A stretch of DNA of 64,000 nucleotides from Tetmemena sp. SeJ-2015 (Eukaryota > Ciliophora > Spirotrichea > Sporadotrichida > Oxytrichidae): NCBI GenBank assembly GCA_027382625.1, contig JAJKFJ010022172.1, positions 124,001-188,000 of the forward strand. The letters are read 5' to 3'. The notes below the pieces were generated by a model. That model saw only the letters and a list, made by a program, of their open reading frames with translations. It ran no database searches and was not told the origin of the DNA. The number at the start of each line of letters is the position of its first letter. Position 1 is the first letter of the stretch. Positions 45,871 through 57,842 of the stretch are shown one piece after another. Both the position numbers and the translations under genes were made by a program.

Positions 45871-46583
45871 TCAAGCGAAGAGTAGAATTATAGTCTTTGC
45901 TTTGAAATAAAGAGGCGAAGTTATTTCAATATTAAAATATTTAGTTTTATAGAACTCTCGATAAGAGGGATCTATTCTCGTTCTAAATATATAGTAAGAG
46001 TAGAATTACTTCTAATGAAGCTAGATTTTTTCTTGACCTCTTGCATACTACTTAACAGTATATGTATCTTGGGGAATTACTAAATAGTTTGAGTATCCTA
46101 AAGATCTTAAATATAGTTAGTAATCATTGAGAATGATATTTGGATTCTTTATAATTTAAAAAAAATTAGCTTATTCTTCTCTTTAAATCATTCAAATCAT
46201 TTTTTAAATAAGTTTAAAACGTCCGATAAAGAATAATTATCATTTTAATTGTATAATAGAGAGAGTGAATGAGACTAGTCATTAAAAATAATATTTTTCA
46301 TTCCAAAAATAGTAAGCTTAAATAGAATGGAAGCCTTTTTATAGCGAATGATATTTTAATTCAATTATCTCTTCAATATTATTTTTGTTATAAAAATAAA
46401 ATGAAGGCTGAGCAGTTAACTTTAACTTTAAACGTGTCTTTAGGTATTGAGAACTTAAAATTATTTTCTATTTTAATATTTTGCTAGAATCGTAATAATT
46501 TTTAGCCAAAATTGAAAGCGATTATCATCAATAAAACAATTCTATAGTAAGGTAGTTTGCTCAAGATTTTTATATAATTCAAG
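45871..46583 (+). other. AT-rich intergenic region
   Basis: About 710 bp between two plus-strand genes, with long A/T runs and no coding signal or RNA gene seen. If each gene is its own macronuclear chromosome, two chromosome ends lie here. Confidence 0.6.
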
Positions 46584-48512
46584 ATGAGCGATTAAAATTA
46601 AGCACAAAGTCATGAAGTTGGCAAGAGCCTCATCTTTAACCTTGGTCTCGGCTAATTCATAGCAATGAGTCTCGTATCAGGAGGAATTTTCACGTAAAAA
46701 TATACACTTATTAAAGCTAAATAGAAACTACCTCTCTGATCTGAAAGTATATTTTCATATAAATTTAAACAAAGTTGAGACACCAGTCATTTAAACTTCT
46801 AAATATATTATTGTCTTGGAATTAACATTTATGTATTTCACACTAAGCATCTACCTAGTTTATCACTGGTAAATTCTTGCCACTTAACTTTGAAAGTATG
46901 TACAAAAAGAAATGCACACCCACACCAATCTGGAAATTTCTAATATGCGCTATGGTCGATTCCTAAGCTACTCTTTTAAGTAAGACATATTTTGTCCCCT
47001 AAGCTAATAGTTGTGAAGTCTTATCTGTACACTTCTATAACTTCAGTGATGCTGCTTCAAGTATTCTCGATCCCCTCTGCACTTCTCTTGTCCATCTTTT
47101 TCCTGAAGATAAAGTACCTCTGGAATCATTACCTAGCCCTTCTCTTTTGCGCAGCAGGCGTGGCTTGCTCTCTAATAAATGACATAGTGCTGCACCCAAA
47201 GGATCCAGATTAAACGGGAGGGAATTCTCTGGATGCCTTATATGGAGACTTGATGGTTCTTGGAGGGGCCTTCCTATATGCTACGTAAGCAAATCCCTCT
47301 AGATTTAGCTATTCTCATATAGATCAAATATTCTCTAAGAGCATTTAATCAAGACAGGCGCTGATGTTTTCAATTACTTGGGCTTCTTAGGGCTCTTTGG
47401 CACAATAATTACTCTTGTAGAGTCCTGTGTGTGGTTTAAAGAGTATGAGCAGTTCAACAATTTACAGACAGATGATATTTACAAAGCCGCTCTCTACTAC
47501 TTTGGCTTCGTTGGAACTAACTTCATCGGATATACAGTAATCCCATTTTTTGTAAGAAGATCAGGAGCCACTCTCCTCAACATTTCCAATCTCACTACGA
47601 TCATTTGGTCTATGCTGTCTGATATCTTTCTGTTTGGGAGACCTTTTGTAAGTTTAATCCCTCGTTGTTCTTATCTGTGTATAGTACTGGCTGTATCTGT
47701 TGGGCTTCAGCGTGGAGGTAGTTGCGATAATAGTTTTCAGTTTAAAGCCACCCATAAATTTAAGAGAACTTCAAAATGGAAAGCCTAACATCCCAGAGGG
47801 TGATACTCCTTAGCCCTCTACGAATAAATCTTAAAGCACTATCACAGGCTAGTAAGGTACAAGCTTCCACTCTCCCACTTCCCACACTCATTCATATCAC
47901 TCCTACAATAACAAAAACAAACAGTCTATCAAGCAAAGCAATCAAATCAAAAGAGAGTTAAGAGTATCCACATACTTTGAATTACGAATAGAAACAGCTT
48001 TTGCTGGTAGAAGAAATTAATTTTCAAAACAAAAAACAATCAGATGACTTTTCTAAATAGAAAATGCTCTACAGACAGGGACTCAACTACTCAGATAATA
48101 TAAACCAAATTATATTGAAATTAGCTATCAGAAAATAATAAATGGATTTTAAATTAGCCGAAAACCAAATTTAATATTGATAAAGCCATAAATATTTTTA
48201 AAGCAACCTCTCACTATTCTACTATTTTAATAAAAACAAATGATTAATTTATTTGTCCATTAGGTTCCCAACTATAATTTTGAAGAGGGGTTAAACTCAA
48301 CTCAAAAGAGCTTTAAATCAGCTCTAGAGAAATCTAAGAATAATACCAAGGCAATATAGAATCAGAATTAAAGCTCTAGAGATAGCATCTCTAGTTAGGG
48401 AAGTAACTATGACGAGATGCTCTCAGATCAAATATTCACAAACAATTCAAAGACCATTAAGAAACTATAACATCAATCAAGAATCAAATAATATGATCAG
48501 TAGTAGAGTTGA
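46584..48512 (+). CDS. SLC35F-type solute carrier (drug/metabolite transporter superfamily)
   Basis: ATG 46584, TGA 48510-48512. The protein follows the SLC35F1/F2 pattern with ten TM helices: GLGQFIAMSLVSGGIFT, VETPVIQTSKYIIVLEL, a KKKCTPTPIWKFL loop, VKSYLYTSITSVMLLQVFSI, LALLFCAAGVACSLI, GDLMVLGGAFLYATQANIL, YLGFLGLFGTIITLVES, FVGTNFIGYTVIPFFV and YWLYLLGFSVEVVAIIVFSL. A Ser/Gln/Asn-rich cytosolic tail follows. Substrates of SLC35F proteins are largely unknown. Five IESs (listed) and one GT-AG intron of 37 nt (47648-47684) restore the frame. One 1-nt shift is needed near 47900-47950 before the EYPHTLNYEQKQ segment. The match through all joins makes the call firm. Confidence 0.9.
46698..46773 (+). 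other. IES, 73 bp, pointer AAA
   Basis: Excision joins SGGIFTQ to KVETPVIQTSKY in frame. The pointer is short and lies in an A run, so exact ends are uncertain. Confidence 0.65.
46869..46902 (+). other. IES, 31 bp, pointer GTA
   Basis: Excision joins YLVYHW to YKKKCTPTPIWKF in frame and removes a TGA. Confidence 0.85.
46977..47007 (+). other. IES, 28 bp, pointer TAA (or a ~30-nt GT-AG intron)
   Basis: IES excision gives DSQATLLIVVKSYLYT; splicing of the overlapping GT-AG pair gives one residue less. Both fit; the IES product is closer to the family. Confidence 0.65.
47290..47329 (+). other. IES, 35 bp, pointer CAAAT
   Basis: Excision gives LYATQANILQEHLIKTGADV in frame, matching the SNVxQEyLVK motif of SLC35F. 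Confidence 0.92.
48084..48274 (+). other. IES, 185 bp, pointer CAACTA
   Basis: Excision joins LYRQGLNY to NFEEGLNSTQKSF in the cytosolic tail, in frame. One of the two longest well-supported IESs in the window, AT-rich. Confidence 0.85.
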
Positions 48513-48619
48513 TTTATTTTATTACCATGAAATTGTATTGGCTTTGAATGGAGGTATATGTTGAGTGGATATTTTCTTAAATTTTGGGTTGTATACAAAT
48601 CAAATTTATAAAAAGCGAA

Positions 48620-49887
48620 ATGGGCGGAGCTTGCATGAGACCCTCAACAAATGATCGGGATATTAGAGCATCTCGCAGAAAGCAAACGATTGAAAAGATA
48701 AAGAAGAATTCCTTTCTTTCGATATAAACGTCCTAGGTGCAAAGTTCCTACAAGAGAGAAACTTGCACTGATAAGGATTTGATTAACACTTAAATTTCAT
48801 CTTGTTGCTAAGAGCCACCTAATGTTTTTAAACGAGACTGTAAGTATTTTTCATAGTCCATTGCTCATTAAGAAGCCATATGATTATAAATATAGTTTAA
48901 TTTAATTTAGAATTTTATAATTTATAGAAAATTTTAGATAACATCTATGCTTAAAATCAATCTTAATTTTAAAGTTAAATGATTCAAATGACAGGTGCTT
49001 ATTTGCTTTTAGAAGGATATGATGATAGAATGAAAATCCTCTCTCAATCTGAGATCGGAGGGGTCAAGCTACAGATGAAGATCTCTATGTTGAAGGACGC
49101 ATGTCTCTCAGCACCATTGCCAAGATCTACACTCAGTAGAAACTTTGTATTTTATAAATACCCAAACAAGTTCAAACACAGGGGCACTTACTAAAAGAGA
49201 ACTGAGAGACTATAGCTTATCCCTCATCCTCAAGATCAAATTAGGCAGTAGCAGCAAGGCTCTTTGGAGAAAAATCATGATCAACCCCTTTACTCTTAAA
49301 GAACCCAAGATTCCATTTTTATGTTGCATATTTACTTATTAAGAAACTTTGAAACACACCAACGACCTACTAAATACCAGCCATTAGAAAAGCGAAGATC
49401 TAAGATTTTCTTAAGAGATTGAGAGAAGCATGGATGAGGACTGTAGTAGAGAGCTCTCACCTATGATGCTTAAACTAGCTAACAAAGAATTGATGACGAT
49501 AAGGGATTTATCAGATGACGTTAGGGGTGTAAAGGTCAAAGGAAAGCTAATTAAAGCAAATAGTGATGATGATGTCATCATTGATTATAGAAGATCTGGG
49601 GACGTGGAGTTTGAATCTAATCTACATACTTCAAGTCAAGATGAGGCTCAGTCAATTATGATTCAATAGTTCATAGTTGGCAGCAACCAGAGCGGGCCAC
49701 TATCATTTGCTCCTCGAGGCAAGGTTGAAAACTATAAATTTAAATTACTACGACATCGAACACCTTAGATTGGCCTCGTTTGGCTACTAACTGCCAGCAG
49801 GAGATTAAAGCTTCTACTGCAACAAAACTTAAGATAAGTATCTATTAATTTAATAAGATAAGGATATCAGATTTGAAATACAATGAG
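48620..49887 (+). CDS. hypothetical protein with MGxxC myristoylation-type N-terminus
   Basis: ATG 48620 begins MGGACMRPST, a typical N-myristoylation plus palmitoylation signal, so membrane attachment is likely. A Cys pair (SSCC) occurs near residue 70. The main body runs from GAYLLLEGYDDRMKILSQ through LRDYSLSLILKIKLGSSS to an acidic segment (DVIIDYRRSGDVEFES) and ends KYLLIQQDKDIRFEIQ at TGA 49885-49887. An insert of ~140 bp near 48840-48985 starts with GTAAGT and is an intron or IES. A 1-nt shift is needed near 49152 (a T run). A 16-bp IES at 49731-49750 restores the last segment. No known domain is recognised. Confidence 0.65.
49731..49750 (+). other. very short IES, 16 bp, pointer ACTA
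   Basis: ACTA flanks 12 bp of AT. Excision gives GKVENYDIEHLRLASFGYQ in frame. Confidence 0.78.
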
Positions 49888-50145
49888 AAAATTCTTAATA
49901 ACAAATTCTCCAAACATCATATTCTTAAATTTTAATTCAATATATTAACAACAAGAAAGGCAAATTTTATTTAATAGCAATAATAGTTATTTGCATACAT
50001 CATCGAATTTAATATATCGTATAAGGCAAACCATTTATTTGATAATTTGATTACAAGTTTTTATATATCCACAAAATCACAAATCATAAAATTTTAATCA
50101 ATCCTTGAAAATTAAATACAATTAGCTTTCCTTAATGAGGAAGTA

Positions 50146-50508
50146 ATGATATTTTGTTTCAAATATTTTTCTTTCTACCATAGAGTCTGGAAGTTTACAG
50201 TCTTTATTATCTTGGTTCTCTTCGGAATTAATATCCTGCTCTTTTGTATTTTTCAATTCGCTTTGGAAGGAATTTTGGTTTTGAATGTCATACAAGCCAA
50301 AGTATTCGTTTTAGAAATACCAGATGCATCTATCTATGTTGGTAAAGCAAGAAGGGACTTATATTTTCTGTAAAGAAATTTATCTTTTAAAATTTAAATT
50401 GGTGAGAAGACTGGATAGATTTCAATGCTGATTTATTAATTTTCTCTGACCAAGAGCATTGCTAAAAATGTTTATTTCTAATCTTTAGTCTTGAACAAGT
50501 GGATGTCA
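50146..50508 (+). CDS. small membrane protein ORF, uncertain
   Basis: ATG 50146 to TGA ~50506-50508, about 120 residues with TAA/TAG as Gln. The N-terminal part is one strong TM helix (VFIILVLFGINILLFCIF). The rest is mixed. It converges with the gene on the other strand by only a few bases. No family is recognised and the hydrophobicity could be chance in T-rich DNA. Confidence 0.35.
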
Positions 50509-50520
50509 TGACACTACTTA

Positions 50521-51961
50521 TCATTTTGTAAGCATATTATAAATATTGATGCATTAAAGATAGATAGACCGTCCTAGGTAAGTCTCTGACCTAAGATCAA
50601 TAAGTAATTCAATCAATTAGTTGCTATCTTGAACAAAATTAATAAAATATTGATCCAAGATAACAAAAATTTCCTTTTGATCTTTATTTAACGCACTGAA
50701 TTATTAGTTTTCTTACTCTAAAATTCTAATTAATGTTTTTCCTCTCGTAAATGATAGAGACAAGGGTATTCTCTTGATCAGATTTACCTTTAATGAATCT
50801 TCATAATTGGAAATTATGATCTCTACAAGAAGTATTTCATTAGATGTTAAAATCCCACAGTAACAAGACACATCAGAAGGGTAACTCAGATTTCAAAGCT
50901 GAAAGAGTTCAATTATTTCTTAAGGCTGAATTAAAAGTTGTTTAACATCAATTTCTTAGAAATCATTACTCTTCTTAATGATTTAAGGGAATTAATTCCT
51001 CTAACTGTCCTTTATATCAAGCTCTGTTTGATTTTAAAGTTCTTTTCTCAGCTCTAAAGCGTATTAAATTCATAATAGTATTCTTACTTTGATAAAGCAG
51101 TTTATCATCTGAACGTATCACTAGCAATTCTTTACATTTTAAAGTTGTAAAAATACCTCCTTTCCAAATTTCATTACTATTCTTCAGCAATTTTTTAAAT
51201 GCCTATTCGTTTATCTTAATGAGGGCAGCAGATTGTTAATGTAGCAGCATTTATTTAGTATAATCTGCAGTATTTATAGAAAGTTGGGCTTGATGAAGGG
51301 CAAATCAAATTATACTTAAATGTGATAGTTTCAATATCTTTTCTGATCATTTCAGCCATTGTTTTTTGGCTTTCTAATTTAGTAACCTCACCGTTTTATT
51401 ACTGTACAAATGTCTTTTGAAGTTATTTGATCTTTTCTAACATTTCATTCGACGAAAATGACTTGCTCTGTTGACTCATGTATTTTTAAGTCTCTTGGCC
51501 TATAGTTTGAATAATTTCCTCTCTCTTGCACACTTTCTTTTCTGCAATAATTTGAACACACAATTTATATATAAGAATTTGAAGTGACTTTGTTATAATA
51601 TGAGGAGTGTTGGCTTTTAAATTTATCTTTTAAATCAGGTGAAGGAAAAGGTTTACTAGTTGCTCAACTCTCATAAATAAAAAAGAAATAACATTCTCAG
51701 TGAACTTTTGGCATTATCTGTTTGAATTAGGAAGCGTTTAAGATATCCTAGTTGTAGTAAATCCCAAAATATAGTTATTCTCCCTTCCTCTATTGAGAAA
51801 TAGCTTATCTCCCCACTTATCTATTCCTCAGAAAATTAAAATAAGTTGGCAGATGTTGCGGATAACATTCTTGAATACTTCAAAATTGTTTATTAGAAGG
51901 TAGATGGTGAAGATCCTAGGATATTTAATTAAGCATGCAGTTAGGCAATCAGACTCAGCAT
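50521..51961 (-). CDS. hypothetical protein with coiled-coil segment
   Basis: The minus strand is purine-rich and open in a series of frames from ATG 51961 (MLSLIAQLHAQLNILGSSP) to TGA 50521-50523. Segments include ITIFWDLLQLGYLKRFLI, a coiled-coil-like part (SSNEMLEKIKQLQKTFVQQQ with KLESQKTMAEMIRKDIE), a Cys-containing stretch (LICPSSSPTFYKYCRLY) and a C-terminal part (KEIFVILDQYFINFVQDS). At least four frame changes or inserts are needed (near 51660, 51190, 51050, 50905), none of which I could tie to a pointer pair. The order and strand are consistent with one gene. Function unknown. Confidence 0.5.
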
Positions 51962-52322
51962 CTAAGAAGGATTTAATAGGCGGATTTAATTTTGGGATTG
52001 CATTTTAAGTTATTATAAATTAATTCCTTTCTTTAAATTTGTCAACTGTGAATTTTTTAGTTTCAGCCTTTCAATTTATATTATTTAAAATATGAACGAA
52101 GGAATAAAATTATATTTTAACTTTTCTTTGTAATACTTAATTTTTTCTTTAAATTAATGAGTTATGGTAAAATATTATGAATATTTGAGATGTTTAAAAA
52201 TATTTTTAAAAATTAAAAATGTAAGCAAAACTAAATTCCCCCCTTTTGTTTGCTTTCTTATTTAGGGAAAGAAAGCTTTCTCGACTCAAGACTCTTATGC
52301 AGGTTGCAGAATATTGTTAAAA
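51962..52322 (+). other. AT-rich spacer left of the inverted repeat
   Basis: About 360 bp, AT-rich, with no coding signal I would trust. Confidence 0.5.
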
Positions 52323-54360
52323 TCAGTGAAAAGATAAAAAATACTACCAGAAATATGCGTAAATCGCAGCATGCTAATATTTATAAAGCTACTAAATCTA
52401 CTAGAATTACTAATTCTTACTATATTTATTATATATTATTAGTGTGGAATATAAAGTTTGCGTAATTTCTCTCACCCTTTCCTTCTTATGAGCTGCTTAT
52501 CTTTATATATGCACAGAGCTTTATCCCACGCTCAAGCAAACACAGGGTGCGTAAGTATGCGCAAGTCTTGAGATTCGTGAGATGATAGCCAAAGTAGTTC
52601 CAATGCAGCGCAGCTTCGCAGATGATACATAATCTGCATGACTACTCTCATCTTTGACGCAAAACCTATTTGTCAATTCTTGACGAGCAAGCTCTCTGCT
52701 GAAATTCATATTTCTTTCAGCCAATGGATTTCGGATGGGTGCTGGCCAGCCCGCGTAAAATTTGACGCTTGCTTTTCAATCGCAGTCGAACTCAGGTCTT
52801 CTCGATACCTCAGCCTTGCAAATCCTTCTCTCGTCTAGCCCTTAATTTATTGCTCAGAGGCGACTCAAATCTTGCTCCCCTTTCAAAAATCCTTCACTCT
52901 CAGCCATAACCCGAGGTCGGCTTTGCTTCCTTGTGATGAATTTTTCATGCCAAAGCTTAGAAGAGGTTAGGGACATTATCCATGAATAAAACTTGAAGAG
53001 CTATGAGTTTTAAGTGGAGAGCGTGCGTCGTCAGGCCCAGGATTAGCTCAGTCTGTAAGGTATTTCCCTCTCTCGCATTTGATCTAAAACCATTTATTTT
53101 AGAAATAATGACTTACGAGAAAGAAAGATTCTCAAATAAGAGATTGTCTCAAAATACATCTGCCCTAAGCAACAACATCTCAATTGGATGCCAGATGTCA
53201 AAAGTCAAATTATCCTGCTACTCCCGCCACCAATTTCGTCTTCCAAAAATACTAGGTCCTTTCAGCTCTGTCCGACTCAGGCTCCGCCAGCTTCAACGTA
53301 CTCGCCAATTCTACTAATAGCGCCCTAGAAAATCTGTCGATGCATCCCTAAAAAAGTTTTATATGAGATTATTATTAACTAAATAATTTTATACTTGCCT
53401 CTCCTTTCTTCCTCGATTCGGCCTCTCTGATTCATTGAACTTGAATGAAGCTGCTTTCACGCCGATCGGGCTAAGCATTGTTGTCCTAGCTACTCAGAAC
53501 AGCTCATCTCCTGTCACCAGCATTTTACCGAAGGAGCGTGAAGTAATAGGGGTCGTTTAATAAAGCTTCATTGACAAAATGTAGCAGTCTTCCACCCATA
53601 GGGCTAACTGTAACCTTCAATTGATTTAAAAATCTTGGAGAACCTCCTGGAGAAAAACTAAACCATGGCTAAGAGGATGACTCTTGAGATACATAATTTT
53701 GGCCTCTCGTCCCTAGAGATCTTTGCCTTTATTCAAATTTTAAACTCCTGAATTTAATCTTCTTCTTTAATACCATCAATCCTTTATTCTCGTATTATTA
53801 TTTCCATAAGGCAGCTCATAGCACTTTATCTTTAAGATCTTTCTTTGCTCTTAGGTCACTTATACCAATTCAATCTCCCACCTTCTCATTCTCACAAAAA
53901 ATCTCAGTCAAAAATCAGCGCTCCTCCTCAAAAATAATAGACACTCTTTATTTCATTAGCTCAATTCGACTCCTCCACTCACATCCAAAAATGCTTATAA
54001 ACTCTTCCGTAAGTCAATAAAAATCGTAGGCACTGTTAATAATTGAAAGCCTTGCAAATTTGAAAAAATTTTTCCCTCTAGAAAGTATTCATAAGTATCT
54101 TTCAGCTTATCATAATGCTCAAGTCTTCATTTTCCAAAGTTGATGCAGATCACTAAAGCCAAGCTCCTTGGACCTCAAGAAATTATCCAGTCTCCTAAAG
54201 AATTTCAGTACTGTTAGAAATATTGAGCTCTGCTCGAGAGGAGCTTCAAATAATGCCACCCACATCAATGATGGCATTGAAGGGGACTGAAGCTTGGAGT
54301 TGGCATTTCTTTCCTGTCTAAAAAAATTATTAATAATCAATAAGTTTATTAATTTAACTT
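52323..54360 (+). repeat. large inverted repeat, left arm (~2.04 kb)
   Basis: Starts at TTAAAATCAGTGAAAAG and continues to about 54360. Nearly identical (about 97-98% by eye over the parts I compared) to the reverse complement of 54940-56981. Differences are scattered single-base changes and a few 1-nt indels. No terminal telomeric repeat or clear target-site duplication is seen at the outer edge. The GC content is higher than in the surrounding spacer. The minus strand of this arm is the purine-rich, protein-like one. Confidence 0.93.
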
Positions 54361-54939
54361 ACTCCTCCTTCTGATTGAATAGTTGATATTTATATTGATA
54401 ATCAAGTTGAGAACGACGGTTTGATTAAAACTGGAGCTTATTATAATCTTAAATTCAAAATGCTCAAAGTTTTAATTAACCTTTACTTTTATAGAGCCTG
54501 ACCTTCTTCTAATACTTCCAATCCACTTTTTATAAATCCATTTTTAAGATGACAAATTATCTATGAGTGTTCACAAATCCCTTTTGCGAGCTTTCATTTT
54601 CGAATAAGAGTCTTTTAGACAAGTTTTGTTTTTGAAAATATTTCTCATCACTGATCTATTTGAAGTTCAAGGATGCATCAATGGCTACGATATATCACAA
54701 AGAATTCAAACTGCTCTCAATAAATAATTATCTAAACAAAGAGTTCCAGATCAAGTTCATATAATTCACAAATAAAATACAAGGATTTCACGCACCTTTG
54801 ATACCTTCAAAAAAGAATAAAAATATTATTAAAAAATAAAGTGAAAATAAATTTTTAAATTTTAAAATTATAATAAGTAGTTTTAAAAAGTCGTTTAATT
54901 GATTTAAAATTTAAAATCAATTTAATGAAGGAGGATGTT
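54361..54939 (+). other. unique spacer between inverted-repeat arms
   Basis: About 580 bp that is not repeated. A plus-strand stretch at 54637-54830 is open and protein-like (DLFEVQGCINGYDISQRIQT), but too short to call a gene. The rest is AT-rich. Confidence 0.6.
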
Positions 54940-56981
54940 AAATTAAAAACTTATTGATTATTTAAAATTTTTTTAGACAGGAAAGAAATGCCAACTCCAA
55001 GCTTCAGTCTCCTTCAATGCCATCAGTGATGTGAGTGGCATTATTTGAAGCTCCTCTTGAGCAGAGCTCAACATTTCCAACAGTACTGAAATTTTCTCGG
55101 AGACTGGATAATTTCTTGAGGTCCAAGGAGCTTGGCTTTAGTGATCTGCATCAACTCTGGAAAATGAAGACTTGAGCGTTATGATAAGCTGAAAGATACT
55201 TATGAATACTTTCCAGAGGGAAAAAAGAATTTCAAATTTGCTAGGCTTTCAATTATTTACAGTGCCTACAATTTTTATTGACTTACGGAAGAGTTTTTAA
55301 GCATTTTTGGATGTGAATGGAGGAGTCGAATTGAGCTAATGAAATAAAGAGTGTCTATAATTTTTGAGGATGAGCGCTGATTTTTGACTGAGATTTTTTG
55401 TGAGAATGAGAAGGTGGGAGATTTAATTGGTATGAGTGACCTAAGAGCAAAGAAAGATCTTAAAGATAAATTGCTATGAGCTGCCTTTTGGAAATAATAA
55501 TACGAGAATAAAGGATTGATGGTATTAAAGAAGAAGATTAAATTCAGGAGTTTAAAATTTGAATAAAGGCAAAGCTCTCTAGGGACGATAGGCCAAAATG
55601 ATGTATCTTAAGAGTCATCCTCTTAGCCATTGTTTGGTTTTTCTCCAGGAGGTTCTCCAAGATTTTTAAATCAATTGAAAGTTACAGTCAGCCCTATGGT
55701 TGGAAGACTGCTACATTTTGTCAATGAAGCTTTTTTAAACGACCCCTATTACTTCACGCTCCTTCGGTAAAATGCTGGTGACAGGAGATGAGCTGTTCTG
55801 AGTAGCTAGGACAACAGTGCTTAGCCCGATCGGCGTGAAAGCAGCTTCATTCAAGTTCAATGAATCAGAGAGGCCGAATCGAGGAAGAAAGGAGAGGCAA
55901 GTATAAAATTATTTAGTTAATAATAATCTCATATAAAACTTTTTTAGGGATGCATCGACAGATTTTCCAGAGCGCTATTAGTAGAATTGGCGAGTACGTT
56001 GAAGCTGGCGGAGCCTGAGTTGGACAGAGCTGATAGGACCTAGTATTTTCGGAAGACAAAATTAGTGGCGGGAGTAGCAGGATAATTTGACTTTTGACAT
56101 CTTGCATCCAATTGCGATGTTGTTGCTTCGGGCAGATGTATTTTGAGACAATTTCTTATTTGAGAATCTTTCTTTCTCGTAAGTCATTATTTCTAAAATA
56201 AATGTTTTTAGATAAAATGCGAGAGAGGGAAATACCTTACAGACTGAGCTAATCCTGGGCCTGACGACGCACGCTCTCCACTTAAAACTCATAGCTCTTC
56301 AAGTTTTATTGATGGATAATGTCCCTAACCTCTTCTAAGCCTTGGCAGGAAAAATTCATCACCAGGAAGCAAAGCCGACCTCGGGTTATGGCTGAGAGTG
56401 AAGGATTTTCGAAAGGGGAGCAAGATTTGAGTCGCCTATGAGCAATAAATTAAGGGCTAGACGAGAGAATGATTTGCAAGGCTGAGGTATCGAGAAGACC
56501 TGAGTTCGACTGCGATTGAAAAGCAAGCGTCAAATTTTACGCGGGCTGGCCAGCGCCCATCCGAAATCCATTGGCTGAAAGAAATATGAATTTCAGCAGA
56601 GAGCTTGCTCGTCAAGAATTGACAGATAGGTTTTGCGTCAAAGATGAGAGTAGTCATGCAGATTATGTATCATCTGCGAAGCTGCGCTGCTTTGGATCTA
56701 CTTTGGCTGTCATCTCATGAATCTCAAGACTTGCGCATACTTACGCACCCTGTGTTTGCTTGAGCGTGGGATTAAGCTCTGTGCATATATAAAGATAAGC
56801 AGCTCATAAGAAGGAAAGGGTGAGAGAAATTACGCAAACTTTATATTCCACACTAATTAATATATAATAAATATAGTAAGAATTAGTAATTCTAGTAGAT
56901 TTAGTAGCTTTATAAATATTAGCATACTGCGATTTACGTATATTTCTGGTAGTATTTTTGATCTTTTCACTGATTTTAAAA
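54940..56981 (-). repeat. large inverted repeat, right arm (~2.04 kb)
   Basis: Reverse complement of the left arm, centre of symmetry near 54652. The plus strand here has a purine-rich, protein-like frame pointing outwards, but with several in-frame TGA codons and no TGA-free ORF of useful length, so no gene is annotated. The outer edge is at about 56981, followed by ~80 bp of AT-rich DNA before the kinase lobe at 57061. Confidence 0.93.
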
Positions 56982-57060
56982 ACTTTTTTTGTGAAATATT
57001 TTAAATTTTTTTTTAATAAAAAGAAAATTTTAATAAAAATTTTTTCCCAAAAAGACATCT

Positions 57061-57706
57061 TTGTTTGACTTGATACACAACCCCGATAATCAAGGGTTGA
57101 AAGAATGCCTTTCCTCCAATGTTAAATTAAAGTTAACGCTCGAACTGGCGAAAATGTTTCAGAATCTTCACTCCTTTAAACCCTCAATTGCTCATGGTCA
57201 TTTGACATCACATAACGTCTTCCTTGATTTTAAAGGTCAAGAAAAGCCTACTCTCAGCAGATTCAAAGTCAGAATAGGAGACATCGAACTCCTTCCTCTG
57301 TTGAAGTATGCAAACACCTTTTTCAAGTACAAATGCACGAGTGTTTGGAGTTCACCTGAATAACTAAAGAGCAAAAAATTGTTGGATCCCACTCCTGAGA
57401 ATGACGTGTACTCATTTGGCATGATACTCTGGGAACTTTGGCATGAAACAATTCCCTTCGACGGGGATCTCAAGCTTTGCGAGCGCTATGTGCTAACTGA
57501 AGACTCCAGGCCCCTCATATAGACAGAGAGCAGCATTCAAAACTAATTGGCTCAAAATATCGATGAAGGATACACATAGCTAGAGCTTTTGCAGCGACGA
57601 CCTAGCTAAGATTATCCGACTGTGCTGGCAAAGTGACCCTAATAAACGTCCTAAATTTGACTACATAACTTTTGTCCTGTAAAATTTGTTAACTTAAGAA
57701 ATATGA
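57061..57706 (+). CDS. orphan C-lobe of a receptor pseudokinase (paralogue A, 5' part missing)
   Basis: The frame opens right after the inverted repeat with SLFDLIHNPDNQGLKE and ends at TGA 57704-57706. It matches only the second half of the kinase domains of the two downstream genes: HGHLTSHNVFLDF in place of the HRD loop, IGDIELLPLLKYANTFFKY in place of DFG, SVWSSPEQL, DVYSFGMILWELWHETIPF and CWQSDPNKRPKFDYI. The N-lobe, membrane part and leader are not found upstream. One frame change is needed near 57590. It may be a fragment truncated by the repeat, or one MDS of a gene whose other parts lie elsewhere. Confidence 0.75.
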
Positions 57707-57842
57707 AAGTATTCTATTTTTAGATTAAGTGTGTTTAAAATTGTATGTACATCTGAAATTACGTGGTAAATAAAGATAGATAGACCATTCCCGTATTTAT
57801 AACATAAAGACTATAGCTATTTATAGTTATTATCTTAGAATA

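Noticed and set aside
52521..56657. Short standard-code ORFs inside the inverted repeat arms as real genes
   Set aside because: They overlap on both strands, mirror each other between arms only because of the repeat, and differences between arms show no codon-position bias.
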